Below, piece by piece: positions 11,658-24,303 of a DNA stretch of 64,000 nucleotides (the first letter of the stretch is position 1; each line of letters opens with the position of its first letter). The DNA lies in the NCBI GenBank assembly GCA_037367405.1, contig JAZKJV010002622.1, positions 1 through 64,000 of the forward strand, written 5' to 3'. Under the pieces are notes generated by a model, which saw only the letters and a list, made by a program, of their open reading frames with translations, did no database searches and was not told where the DNA came from. A program made the translations under genes and the position numbers. The DNA is from Ottelia alismoides. Lineage: Eukaryota > Streptophyta > Magnoliopsida > Alismatales > Hydrocharitaceae.

Positions 11658-13500
11658 GCCTTTGCTAGTCCCTAGCAAACACTTATGCAATAAGTACAAA
11701 AAGAATTAAAGAATAAGAAGAAAAGAAAACGCAAAAATAAAGAATTCAAAGAATAAATTGAATTGATCCTGATTATTAAACTCATCTGTACAAAATCAAA
11801 GTTTGGAGCTCAGGTTTGACCTTGGTGTGAAAATGTGTGTGGAACCTGGTTGGGAACCAGCTCTAAAACACAATAGCCTTTGAGAGTCACAGAACTCGGT
11901 TCAAATCACCTCAATAGCCAGGTCAGAACTAGCCTACATCATACACAAACCCTTATGACTATGAAGCTGACTTGTACAGTGTAAGTGATAGTGGCTCTTC
12001 CCAACTGAAATGACAAAGAGACTAGCTTCTCCAGAATGACAACCCAATGATTCCCTAATCCAGCCCTCTGCCGTCAAGGAGCGGTGTATTCCCTTCTAAG
12101 TTCAAGTGGCAACCAGCTCAAGAAGAGGGGGAATAAGAGGTATAGAATTTTTGGGAGCTCAACCAGTGTAGCTAAGTCTCCCGCTGCAAGCTTCATGAGA
12201 TGTAACATGGATACCATAAGCTTTTGCTTTATTGGGCTATATACACTCCGGTGGGGTTATTAAATTTTCAATCCGACCCACCACTTTTTTTTTGGAGTTC
12301 TTTTTGCATTTTTTTTCAAGTGCATCTGTACAACATATCTACATGGTGCAGCATATATACAAGAAATTTTCCTCTTGAGGCAGGAGACTATCCCTCTTTT
12401 GAAGCTTTATTGCAACCCACACTCTCCCGTCATTCGGCTTCATTGAAACTGGACCAGGTTGGGGTGCACTTCCTCCCTAGACGAGGACGAATGTTTCCAC
12501 CCGTGTGCATCTCAGACTGGCAAATCCAACCCCCTCACCACTCCAACTGAGTTGAGCCAAGTGAAAGGTGCAAGTGTCCAAGTTAGGTCACGGCCGACAA
12601 GAGTCATGCGTGTGTTTCGAAAAGTTCTAGTTAGTCCACTGAGGTGACTTGAACCCAGCCCTGATTTCTCAAAGAATTAAGTCTGAATAGACCTGAAGTA
12701 CCTTAAACCTAGTTCCCATAAGGTTCCAGTGCAATTAGGTGCGGTAAGGTCCAACCAAGCTCCAATCTTCGACTTTATTGGACTAGTTCAATCATCAAGC
12801 TCAATCAAAGAATATAAATTCTATGCAGATGCTATTTACAAATATGCAAAGAATAATGCAATTTGAAAGAATTTGAAAACAAAAAGAAAAGTTTTACATG
12901 AAGAAGAGAAGAATTTTGGCACTCAAAGAATAAGATATATACAGCTATTTACACGGGCGTGCCGCTTTATTTTACAAGACTTGGATAATTTACAGGTTTT
13001 AACAAAGTGATTTTATTTAGGTGGATATATAATTGATAAAGAATTTTTATGTATTTTATTTTATTATTTCTTTATTTTATTATGATGCTTTCTATTCCTC
13101 AAATTTATTTGAAAATCAATTTGAAAACTATAGTACAAAATAATTTTTGCAAATATTTACAAACATTTGAAAGCCATTTTGCAAAGATTTTGCGACACTA
13201 TATACATTTTTTCAAAATATTTTTACAATCATTTTCAAAATCATTTGCAAATAGGTTTCCAAATCCTTTATTTGACGCAAATAGAAAAATTTTGCAATCA
13301 AAATATTTTTACAAAGGTTGAAAATATTTCACAAAAAGTTTTCCAAACAGTTCACACCATTTTTCAAATCATTTTGCAAAAATATTCTTAACCTGATTTA
13401 TGAATCAGTATATACAAAAAGAATCTGAGGAATAAAAAGCCTTATTACTTAATGAATTATATCTTATTTATTAATAATTATATGAAAGTACGAGTTATGG
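11646..13500 (-). other. LARD internal copy 1: 3'-UTR-like non-coding segment
   Basis: There is no gene here. The block at about 11930-12140 aligns with the E 3' UTR (44960-45180), sharing GAGCGG-GTATTCCCTTCTAAG, AGTTCAAGTG and CCAGCTCAAGA. The block at 12350-12560 aligns with E 45360-45550. This places the LARD 3' part in the same family as E. The remainder is AT-rich with CAAAG/TTTGCAAA-rich stretches (13050-13400). Confidence 0.75.
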
Positions 13501-13531
13501 TTAAAGTATATACAGAGTATATACGACCCCC

Positions 13532-14069
13532 CTATACTTAGCTCGAGCTATGTCCTCATAGATCGGAAAAGAGAAAGAGAAGACATAACTCGTACTGAGT
13601 ATAGAAAAGTCTATACTACGACGACTAAAAGAATAATAAATGAAAGAATAACGAGATAAATGAATAAGAAAATGACCGTCCCCCCTATACTTAGGATCAA
13701 ATAATCCTAAGTATAGCAGACTGTACACAAGGGAGGGTCATGGGTGGGAATAAACAGTTCAAAGAATTAACAAATCAGGGGTGCACCCCGTATACTTAGG
13801 ACAAAGTACGTCCTAAGTATAGAAGACTGTCTACAAGGGGCGACACCTTTTATTTAGATACAGAAGATAGAAAAGGAAAAGAAGAAAAGAAGAAAAGAGA
13901 GATATACAGATAGACGAAAACATCGTGGAGAATATACACATCACTCCCCCTATACTTAGGGTGAGATATCCCTAAGTATAGGCAACAACATGAGTGATGA
14001 AACTGAACAACGAAAGAACAACGCGATGTGTGCCCCCTATACTTAGGACAAAGTTCGTCCTAAGTATAG
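13532..14069 (-). repeat. Array of five hairpins carrying polypurine-tract copies (LARD copy 1)
   Basis: Inverted repeats lie at 13532-13604, 13685-13716, 13790-13822, 13950-13981 and 14037-14069. The short ones have the form CTATACTTAGGA, a loop of 6-8 bases, then TCCTAAGTATAG. On the plus strand most left arms are preceded by a C-run, so on the sense strand the downstream arm reads CTAAGTATAGGGGG, the same core as the true polypurine tract. The set is duplicated at 24304-24844, and related sets occur in E and H2. Confidence 0.85.
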
Positions 14070-14540
14070 TCACAAAGATATGGCGATAGATCTAGGGCAC
14101 ACATAACATGCGGGGAAAACCGAATATACAAACACATATATACAATCGGTGAAGAGACTGGTAAAGTACAGGACGGTATCTGACAAGTGAATACCGTACT
14201 CGCATCATTGTCGTCTCCCTGTGAGAACGGTGACGCACCCAGAAGGTGAAAAGACACCCGAATATGCAGTCAGGTGGGTGTCGGCTGTTGAGGACTAATA
14301 GATCTGAAAATAAAGCGGTCCAGTCTAGCAGCAGGAAGCAGTCAATCGGCTCAGAAGGTCAGCATGAAAGAATGGAGCCGATACTATAAGACCTGGAGGA
14401 GAACAGGACAGTACAGAGTCTTCCGGTCAATCAGAGTCTCGATAAGATATGGAAGATAGAGAATAGGAGATATCGTGGCATACGGTGGTCATGAGGTCGG
14501 ATGATCGTAGGAGACACACACCTAATGCTACAAGACATGG
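14070..14540 (-). other. LARD internal copy 1: non-coding spacer before the stem-loop array
   Basis: It contains no domain-bearing frame. It links the polypurine-tract hairpins to the stem-loop array and is repeated with small changes at 24845-25312. I see no similarity to gag or pol. Confidence 0.6.
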
Positions 14541-16107
14541 CTCAACCCTGCGAGGGTCGTCAAGGTGAGCAGGCTCGAAGGAGCCAGGAATCAGACCATA
14601 ATCAGAAGACTTGGTCCCGTGATCTGCAGATCGGATACACAATCAGAGAGGGGACCAAGTACGCAACTCAAAAGACTCGGCTTCGTGCTCCAACAGACGA
14701 GAGACACCAGAAGTGAAACCGAGTACCTATAAAATGATGTACACTCTCGTAGATAACCCTCGGAGAGTAGTACATACTAGTCATCGAATAATCAGGAGAA
14801 GACTCGGCCCTGCGAGGGTCGTCAAGGCGAGCGGACGCAAAGGCGTCAGTGATCCATCAGACGGATCATCAGGTATGGTCTCGGTAGGCGACATATCGGC
14901 TACCAGCAGAAGAGATCAGAGAGTCTAAGGAATGTGGTAGCGTCCCGCAGACAACCCTCGGGGAACGTGCTGCCAGCTAGGCATGAAAAGATTAGATATC
15001 AGAGGCTCGACCTTGCGAGGACCGTCAAGGCGAGAAGACTCCAAGGAGTGTAATCAGATGGGTCCCATGATCCGCAGATCGGATAGACAACTCAAGGTGG
15101 GGCCAATAATCAAGTAAATCAGACGACTCGATTTCGTGCTCCGCAGATCGGAGACACAGTCAACAGTGGAAACTGAGCGTAAAGAGAGTGTCGCAGTCTC
15201 CCGCAGATAGTCCTCGGAGAGTACTGCGATCTAGGCAAGGAATAATCAGTCTACCTTGCGAGGGTAGTCAAGGCTAGAGAGGGGCTTAGAGGAGCCGGGT
15301 CCATCAGACGGACCCACATATTGGTCTCGGTGGTCGACAAATCGGCTACCATCAGAAGAGACCAATCAGATCTGAAAGATGTCGTAGTCTTCCGCAGATA
15401 ACCCTCGGGGAGCTACGAGCTAATCAAATGAGTAATAAGGAAAGAGCTCATCCTTGCGAGGACCGTCAAGGAGAGCGGACTCAAAGGAGTCTAATCAGGT
15501 CAGTCAAATGCCCCAACAGATCGAGCGCACAATCAGAACGGGGGACCAACTGTCTATATCAGACGAATAGACTTCATGCCCCAACAAATGGAGGCACCAG
15601 GAGTGAGTGAAGCCGATCGTAAAGAAAGTGTCACATCCTTCCGCAGATAGTCCTCGGGAAGTGATGTGAGCTACACAAGGAATAATCAGAGTACATCTCG
15701 TCCTTGCGAGGGTCGTCAAGGAGAGAGAAGGGCTCAAAGGAGCCAGACCCATCAGACGGATCCACAGAGAGTCTGGTCTCGACAGACGGCACATCGTCTA
15801 TCAGCGGAGTAGACCAGAGAGCTAAAATGTGCCATAGCCGCTCGCAGAGAACCCTCAGAGAGCTATGAACCAGGCATGGAATAATCAGAAAAGAAGAGCT
15901 CTACCTTGCAAGGACCGTCAAGGAGAGCAGTCAGTCAGTTGGCCTCAGGCGTCGACAAGTCGGGCAAACAATCATAGAGGGAGGCCAATCAAGCATATCA
16001 TCTGACTCGGTTTCGGGTCCCATCACAATGGCGACCAAGTGGTGAATGATTACTCAGTCCTAGAAATAGTCGCATTCTCCCGCAGATAGTCCTCGGGGAG
16101 GAATGCG
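14541..16107 (-). repeat. Alternating tandem array of structured repeats (LARD copy 1)
   Basis: A module containing CCTTGCGAGG and CGTCAAGG starts at 14541, 14803, 15005, 15251, 15447, 15697 and 15899. Spacings are 262, 202, 246, 196, 250 and 202 bp, an alternating long/short pattern with a period of about 445 bp. Between these modules sit seven stem-loops at 14737-14775, 14936-14974, 15191-15229, 15382-15418, 15631-15669, 15833-15867 and 16071-16107. Their loop is nearly constant (GCAGATAGTCCTC or GCAGATAACCCTC) but their stems differ. There is no coding potential. The function is unknown; this segment stands where an autonomous element carries gag-pol. Confidence 0.88.
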
Positions 16108-17220
16108 AGCTGGATCAATGTAAGTCGTGGGAATGCTGGCGTAAAATCTCAGGTCCTCGAAATAATATGAATCCATCAATCTACCGGAGGGCATAAGATC
16201 ATACGAGGGAGCAAATAATCAAGTCATTCACAAGATGTTCCTCAGGTCAATCAAATCTGGCTGAGATGGCACAACAAATAGTCAGGAATCCTCTAAGTGC
16301 CAGGGTGGATAATAGAATCCGGAGATCGAGGATGGGTCAATCTAGAAGATGAGACATCATGAGGGTCAGGGCACCGTCATCGTGAAGCATATATCAAGAT
16401 TGTCCTTTAAAAATCCAAATCAAGACGGGCCGAAACCTCAAAATAGATAGATCAGTCAAAATACCATGATATCATCCTCAATTCACTGAAGCACATCACA
16501 TCCTCAATCTGGTGTGCGAGGCCAAAAATTCCTCAATAATGCATCACACCTATAATCATGCATCAACAAAAATCCTCAATACACTCGTATGCACGTATCC
16601 AAGGTCAAATCCACCAAATCAATCTCGGCATCCTCAATATCATTGGCCCGACTTACAAATAATCTGTATACATAGACCTCGATGCGGGCCTCATGACTAT
16701 GCACAACATCCCCGGGTAAAAGGGAGAGGTGATACGGGGTACACGAAGAAGATGGATAAGAAGGGTACACAATGGGGTGGAGAAGTTTGATTGAGGCTAC
16801 GTGCCAATATCACGGTTATAGAAGAGTGAAACAGAGGGGACGAGGAGGGCGGGCGAGAAGATGGAGACACAGACAAGATTGGGTGTTCCACACAGGGCGG
16901 GAAGACCGTCAAAATGGTGGTCCGGAGAGCAGGCTCTCCTCGAACCGGAGAAGATGGTGATGATACATTGGAGACGAAGAAGATGGTGGAGAAGAGGGAA
17001 ACAAAGGACTTGGCGAAGAATGATTGAGCTCAAGCGCCAATATCATGACTCAATGCAAAATGAAGAGACATATGTATAAGAGAGGTAGAGAGACTCAAAG
17101 ATGAAAAATGCATGACTCACACGATGGGACCGATGACTCTAATAATGAATGAAAAACACAATGAATTCCCAGTCACAATCAATACACAAGGCAAACCCCT
17201 GATTCACCTACTCAAGACAG
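16108..17220 (-). other. LARD internal copy 1: unique non-coding segment
   Basis: No protein domain, RNA gene or internal repeat was recognised. Part of it is rich in ATCCTCAAT-like words (16470-16640) and part is GA-rich on the plus strand (16790-17000). It is repeated at about 26888-28000 in copy 2. Confidence 0.55.
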
Positions 17221-18429
17221 TGAAGACCGTCAGGTGACGGTCATTTATCTTTTCAGTTTTAGAGTTAGGTGAGAATCACAAAGTTGTACAAACACTTAAG
17301 AGGCTTGATAGGATTTGGGCTCTACTCCTTAGTGTGCACGTGAGCACTTAAAACGCATCCAATGAGGGGGTTGCTCTCCCCAAGACAAGGAATCCATTAC
17401 GTTTTATTTTTAGGTCCAATAGAGTTAGCAGTCCCGATTTTATTTAGGTTATCACTTTTTTTTGGGAATTTTTAATGCACGTGCCTATCGAGGTTCCAAT
17501 TTCCATTAAGCATCCTAAGTGGTCAAAAACAGAGGGAGAAGGTCGGAAAAGCCATGCAAGTCGGAAATCGATGATGCATGCTAAGTAAGAGGACTTACAG
17601 TGCTTCCCAGCTCTCTCCATGCGGGATGCATAACAGAATTGAAACCTATGCTATATGCAGATGCAAGCCGAAGAAATCGCCCTATGATAGTAACTGCTAT
17701 TATCGTGAAGCACCACAAGTCGGTCACTTATCCTTAACCGAAAAGTCCGATCTTGGCTCACCCCTCCTCTTCTCGACACACTCGAGTTCAGGAGTAGCGC
17801 TTGATGGGGCTCGCTCACGGCACCAGGGTTAAGAGATAAATGAACAGACTGTTTGAATTTGACTAGATCCAAAACACACTATAGGTACATGCAAATATAT
17901 TTAGGGTGTTTGGACCTAATCTATCGGCAAGCAATTCCTAAGCTAGGGCTCATTCACACAAAATAATCAAAATAAAATAGAAAAGAAAAACCGTCAAAAC
18001 CATCGAGGCCCCCAAGGGAACAATCCCTCGGGCAATGGACCTCGGGAAATCGGAGTGTACCTGTGAGAGTCCTGTATTATTACAAAATTCTAAGTGTCAC
18101 TCTCTCACATGAATATACATAATAAAATAATATGCATAAAAATAGAGTCTGTCTTCAAAAATTCTCTTTTTCTCCCTTTGATGCTCTCTCCTGTTGGCTT
18201 GGCATAGAAGAGCCAACTCCACCTTGCTTGGGTGCATAGGTCCTCCTAGGAGGTCCTCCTTCGCTTGGCGGTCCCTCGCATCAAAGACAAAGGAAAGAAA
18301 TGGTCAGAGCAGTCAATCAAATAGTATCGAATAGGAATAAAAAGCAAACAAAAAACTGAATCATGGACATGAGAAAATAATTGAATAAATTAACAAATAT
18401 GCTCACAAAATCATACAAAATCCGTTGCC
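17221..18429 (-). other. LARD internal copy 1: 5' leader related to that of E
   Basis: The stretch at 17270-17640 aligns with E 53480-53830. Shared landmarks are GTTAGCAGTCCCGATTTTA, the 'gaaaagcc...cgatgatgc' block and the site ACTTACAGTG (17593-17602; sense-strand GTAAGT). The leader runs from the PBS toward the repeat array. No start codon with a long frame follows, unlike the E leader, which ends at gag. Confidence 0.75.
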
Positions 18430-18447
18430 TCCCCGGCAACGGCGCCA
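18430..18447 (-). promoter_or_regulatory. Primer-binding site for tRNA-Asp (LARD copy 1)
   Basis: The minus strand reads TGGCGCCGTTGCCGGGGA, complementary to the 3' end of plant tRNA-Asp including CCA. It is two bases from LTR2. Athila-type elements characteristically use this primer. Confidence 0.92.
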
Positions 18448-18449
18448 TT

Positions 18450-21400
18450 TGATGACCGGGAAAAATCAAGGGTTTAGATATCCCACGAGGCGAGAAATCC
18501 AGTCGCTGAATTGACCACTTAAAGATCCCCAGATCAATCAACAATTAACCCACAATAAATGTATGTAATGAATATCCAAAAATGTGGAGTTAAAATTTAT
18601 TATAACTCTACATGCAAATGTGTATAGGTGTAAGTACAGGTAGACGTCGAACACTGGGAGGCGAATGGCTGTATGAGAAATTGATTGTACAATTATTCAA
18701 TTCAATGATCATGTCCAAATCTTTATTGTTTTTGTGGATTTCTAATTTTCTACTTTTTATTTTGTTTTTTTTTATAATTTTTATTCTGTTTCTATATTTT
18801 ATATTTTTTTATAATTTTCTTTTTATATTTTTAATTATATAATATAGATATGTATACATATATATATAAAGAGATATATATATATAAGAAGAGAGAGAGG
18901 ACTAATATAGTATATATATATAGATATAAATACGTAAAATATATATAGATATAATTTTTTTTAGCTTTTTAATATTTTTCCAATTTTTTTATTTTTCTGG
19001 AATTTTGCTAATTTTTATGTATTTTTAATTTCAAAAATGTCCACAATATAGGACTAATTAAATACCCATATACAATTTGGGTTTTAAAAAAAATAAAATA
19101 AACTCCAAAATTACCCAAATTAATTTTAATACATTAATAATAATATACACATAATTATAAAATAGGAAAAACATATTTTTAGTATTTTTTAAAGGGTTTT
19201 TATATTTTTTTAGGATTTTAGAGCTTCTTGAATTTTTTATATTTTCTTTTTCTAATTTTTAGGGTTTTTCAATTTTTGGACTCAATATATATATCTACCA
19301 TATATAATTTTTTTGTAATTTTTCAAAAACATTTTATATTTTTTTTGTTTTCTCCTTTAAACAGTACAAAAATGGCTTCTTTTTATTTTTAATAATTAGG
19401 AAAAATGCCAAAAATGTGAAATAAAATGTGGGCGTGCAAGAGTATCACATAAAGCACCTATCCTAATTTTTTGTGGAATTTTAGAAGTCTGATAGGTATT
19501 TTTAATAAATAGAGAAAGGACACAATAATAAACAGCCTGACCGGGGTATTTTTGCAAATAAAATAAGTTACAGGGGCATCAGTGAAAAAATTCCTACTGA
19601 AATAAACATTTATTTAATTTTTCAAAATTATTTTACAATATACAAAAACAGTCAGGATATTCATGCAAAATTTCACGCGCCTCACGTGGGACTGCACGTG
19701 AGGGTCGGAAGGACCTAAATGCAATTCTAATAAACTCAGGGTCCTTTCTGCAAAATTTACAATTATTTTATAACGTGCTAATTTATTTACAGAATCAAAC
19801 ATTAAATACAAAAAAGGCGGGGGCTAAATGTGCAAATTACCCCCAATAGGCGCTTCATCCGACGGCTGATCTCCTTTCACTAATCCACGTGGCGCCTCCA
19901 CGTGGGCCGATGACGCTTCGCCGATGAGCGATGAGGATTAGATCACCCAAGGTGATTTGATGGTCAGAGCGATGCTCCATCGGACGGCTGTGATTGAAAC
20001 TGGGGCCTTCGTCTTCATCCAACGGCGAGAAGCGCATGTGCAAGAACAGGGAAGAACGCTCGCCGGAGCGAGCTTCTTCCGACCAAATCTCGCGCCTCCA
20101 CCGGTCTTCGCTGCTCCTGAAGGTCTCAAACGCTTCCTGGAAGGTTGCTTTGACTGCTGGAGGTCTTGGATCGACAAGAGATACGCTGGAGCGCCGCTAC
20201 GAGCTCGGAGAAGAATTGGGGCTCTAGGTACCTCCGCCAGCTTGTGATTCGTCTCCTGGTGCTTTTCCAAGTGCCTGACCTGCACAGAAATCTCACACGG
20301 CTCGAGGGCGTCACCCTCAACCTGGGGTTTGAAGAGATTGCAAGGGAATGGGTGGAGTGGCGAAGCCTCCGGCGATGGGTGGAATCGAGGCTTCGATTCG
20401 CGGATTCAGATGGGAATCCGGTTGGGTTGGAGTGGTCAGAAGGTGGAGAATGCGAGAGGGAGTGAAATGGAGGTGGAAGGGAGTCGGGGCACAGTCGGAA
20501 ACAAGGTGGAGAAGTCGCTGGAGTTGAGCTCCGGCGAACTTCGAATTACTAAACTAAGCTAATCTATGAATCTAAATGCGAAATAAATGACAGGAATAAA
20601 ATGCTGGAATGAAAATCTACCTAGAAATGATAAATGTGCAGCTCGAACTTGGCTGGAGGGCCAAGGAGCAGGACGGACGCCGGAGCTCCGCCGTGGGTGC
20701 AACCTCCGCCTCTCCGATCGATTCAAGGTGCTGGTGAGCTCCCCCTGTCACAGGGAACATCGCCGGGACCGAATGCGGGGAAGGGATTGGCTGAAAGCTG
20801 ACCAAATTTTGCGGAGGAGGAGGAGGTTCCTTATTTATAAATGAACTGGGCACCCTTATTGACCGGGCTGTAGCCGGCGATACGAGCTATGTACAAAGGA
20901 TCTAAATGATCGGCGGGGATCATGGATGATCAGAGAATAAAATCCGTAAAGGATTCGAGGGCGATGGGTGAAAGGGACACCCAGGAAAAGAGGAGGAATG
21001 CAGGGGGGTGGGGGGGGGGGTGAAAGACACTTCTGACGGGAGTCAGAGGCGCAGGGGGAGTTGACCGGAGGTCAACTTTCCATGGCCCTTGATTGGTCCA
21101 CATCGGACCGATCTTGACTTATTTATTTAATATTTTAAATGAATTAATTAGGTTTTATTTATAAAAAAATGTTTATAAATTAATGTAGTATTTATTTATG
21201 ATTTTTATTTATTTCTTTGAAGTATTTTATTACGGTTTTATTAAAATAATGTGTATATGTATGTATTTACATGTATTTTGTGTATTTTATTTTTAATTTG
21301 TTTATTTTCTTTTATTATTTTATTGGCTTATTTTATAAATTTATAACTTATTTAATGTGTATAAATATATTTTAAATTGATTTTTATGAGGTTATTTACA

Positions 21401-22417
21401 TGTTTAAATAAATGTGTTTATGTATATGTAGGTATACTTATAGGTATTTTACCTATATATTATATACATTTTATTTTTTTCACGTATTTTATTTATTTTT
21501 ATTTTGGATTCGTATTTTTAATAAGTTATATATAATATCTACATTATTAGAAAAACATGAATGAATAAAGAATTAAAAGAATAAAATCTCTTTTTATTTA
21601 TATACATTCTTAACATAGGTATCTTGCCTATGTGATACATACTTATTTTATTTCACAAATTCTTTTTTTAGTTTTCTTTTAATCTCAATATGTACATGTA
21701 TTAGAAAAATTATTTACAAGAAACTAAAAATATAAATTTATAAAAATAATGAATATTGAATAAATGGAATATTTTAATCATGTATTATGTACAAGGTGGG
21801 CCAAAAACCTAACTTCCACAGATGGACTCCAAAAATTATGAAACTAATTTTATTAAATAGTTCATGGAAAGCTATATACAATTAAAGGTGAGTTTGGGTG
21901 ATTTGGAGTTTTTGTTTGCAAGATATGGGTCTGTGAAGTTGGGATTTTGGCTTTTTATTCTGGGTATAAAATGTATACTGAGTATTATTTTTACACAAAC
22001 TCAATTTTGTATTTTTATTTACATTATTATCTACAACTTTCATGAACAAAGTTTCTTTATTTGCTGAATAAGTAATTATGTACAAAATAGGTGTCAAAAA
22101 TGCATAAATGAATGAATAAATAAATGAGATATTTATTGTAGAATTGGCCCTTATCTCCCCCTACTTTATTCCTTGTCGACCAATTCCATGCTGGCCTTGG
22201 TCTCGGGGTTCGGGTCATAAAATATTTGCAATATTTTATTCCTTTTTCTTTTCTTCCCTTTATTCTATAATTTTGGCATTAAAAACCTTATTCTATGTAC
22301 AATAAACACAATGAATCATGAATGCTATTATATACAAATTAATGCCATTTACATGCATTTGCTGGGGTTTTTAAGGCCAAAATGATAGAATAAAGGTGAT
22401 GAAATGGAGATTCATCA
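18450..22417 (-). repeat. LARD LTR2 (shared middle LTR), 3968 bp
   Basis: It begins TGATGACC and ends ATTCATCA, collinear with LTR1 and LTR3 with small indels and substitutions. It serves as 5' LTR of copy 1 (PBS on its left) and 3' LTR of copy 2 (polypurine tract on its right), the hallmark of a tandem LTR element produced by recombination between LTRs. A TATA-like site on the minus strand is at 20831-20842. Confidence 0.92.
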
Positions 22418-24303
22418 CCCCCTATACTTTCCTTTGCTAGTCCCTAGCAAATACTTATGCAATAAGTACAAAAAGAATTAAAGAATAAGAAGAAAAGAAA
22501 AAGAAAAAATAAAGAATTCAAAGAATAAATTGAATTGATCCTGATTATTAAACTCATCTGTACAAAATCAAAGTTTGGAGCTCAGGTTAGACCTTGGTGT
22601 GAAAATGTGTGTGGAACCTGGTTGGGAACCAGCTCTAAAACACAACAGCCTTCGAGAGTCACAGAACTCGGTTCAAATCACCTCAATAGCCAGGTCAGAA
22701 CTAGCCTACATCATACGCAAACCCTTATGACTATGAAGCTGACTTGGACGGTGTAAGTGATAGTGGCTCTTCCCAACTGAAATGACAAAGAGACTAGCTT
22801 CTCCAGAATGACAACCCAATGATTCCCTAATCCAGCCCTCTGCCGTCAAGGAGCGGGGTATTCCCTTCTAAGTTCAAGTGGCAACCAGCTCAAGAAGAGG
22901 GGGAATAAGAGGTATAGAATTTTTGGGAGCTCAACCAGTGTATCTAAATCTCCCGCTGCAAGCTTCATGAGATGTAACATGGATACCATAAGCTTTTGCT
23001 TTATTGGGCTATATACACTCCGGTGGGGTTATTAAATTTTCAATCCGACCCACCACTTTTTTTTGGAGTTCTTTTTGCATTTTTTTTCAAGTGCATCTGT
23101 ACAACATATCTACATGGTGCAGCATATATACAAGAAATTTTCCTCTTGAGCCAGTAGACTATCCCTCTTTTGAAGCTTTATTGCAACCCACACTCTCCCG
23201 TCATTCGGCTTCATTGAAACTGGACCAGGTTGGGGTGCACTTCCCTCCCTAGACGAGGACGAATGTTTACACCTGTGTGCATCTCAGACTGGCAAATCCA
23301 ACCCCCTCACCACTCCAACTGAGTTGAGCCAAGTGAAAGGTGCAAGTGTCCAAGTTAGGTCACGGCCGACAAGAGTCATGCGTGTGTTTCGAAAAGTTCT
23401 AGTTAGTCCACTGAGGTGACTTGAACCCAGCCCTGATTTCTCAAAGAATTAAGTCTGAATAGACCTGAAGTACCTTAAACCTAGTTCCCATAAGGTTCCA
23501 TTGCAATTAGGTGCGGTAAGGTCCAACCAAGCTCCAATCTTCGACTTTATTGGACTAGTTCAATCATCAAGCTCACTCAAAGAATATAAATGCTATTCAG
23601 ATGCTATTTACAAATATGCAAAGAATAATGCAATTTGAAAGAATTTGAAAACAAAAAGAAAAGTTTTACACGAAGAAGAGAAGAATTTTGGCACTCAAAG
23701 AATAAGATATATACATCTATTTACACGGGCGTGCCGCTTTATTTTACAAGACTTGGATAATTTACAGGTTTTAACAAAGTGATTTTATTTAGGTGGATAT
23801 ATAATTGATAAAGAATTTTTATGTATTTTATTTTATTATTTCTTTATTTTATTATGATGCTTTCTATTCCTCAAATTTATTTGAAAAATCAATTTGAGAA
23901 CTATAGTACAAAATAATTTTTGCAAATATTTACAAACATTTGAAAGCCATTTTGCAAAGATTTTGCGACACTATATACATTTTTTCAAAATATTTTTACA
24001 ATCATTTTCAAAATCATTTGCAATTAGGTTTCCAAATCCTTTATTTCACGCAAATAGAAAAATTTTGCAATCAAAATATTTTTACAAAGGTTGAAAATAT
24101 GTCACAAAAAGTTTTCCAAACAGTTCACACCATTTTTCAAATCATTTTGCAAAAATATTCTTAACCTGATTTATTAATCAGTATATACCAAAAGAATCTG
24201 AGGAATAAAAGCCTTATTACTTAATGAATTATATCTTATTTATTAATAATTATATGAAAGTACGAGTTATGGTTAAAGTATATACCGAGTATATACGACC
24301 CCC

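Noticed and set aside
14541..16107. CRISPR-like direct repeats with spacers
   Set aside because: Repeat units are about 200-250 bp, imperfect and structured throughout, in a plant retroelement. Repeat and spacer lengths do not fit CRISPR.
16512..17079. Short frames of 62-101 aa repeated at 27292-27857
   Set aside because: They are present because the LARD interior is duplicated. Lengths differ between the two copies through indels and there is no domain.
18430..18447. A tRNA-Asp gene fragment
   Set aside because: Only the 18 bases complementary to the tRNA 3' end are present, directly beside an LTR; this is a primer-binding site, not a tRNA gene.
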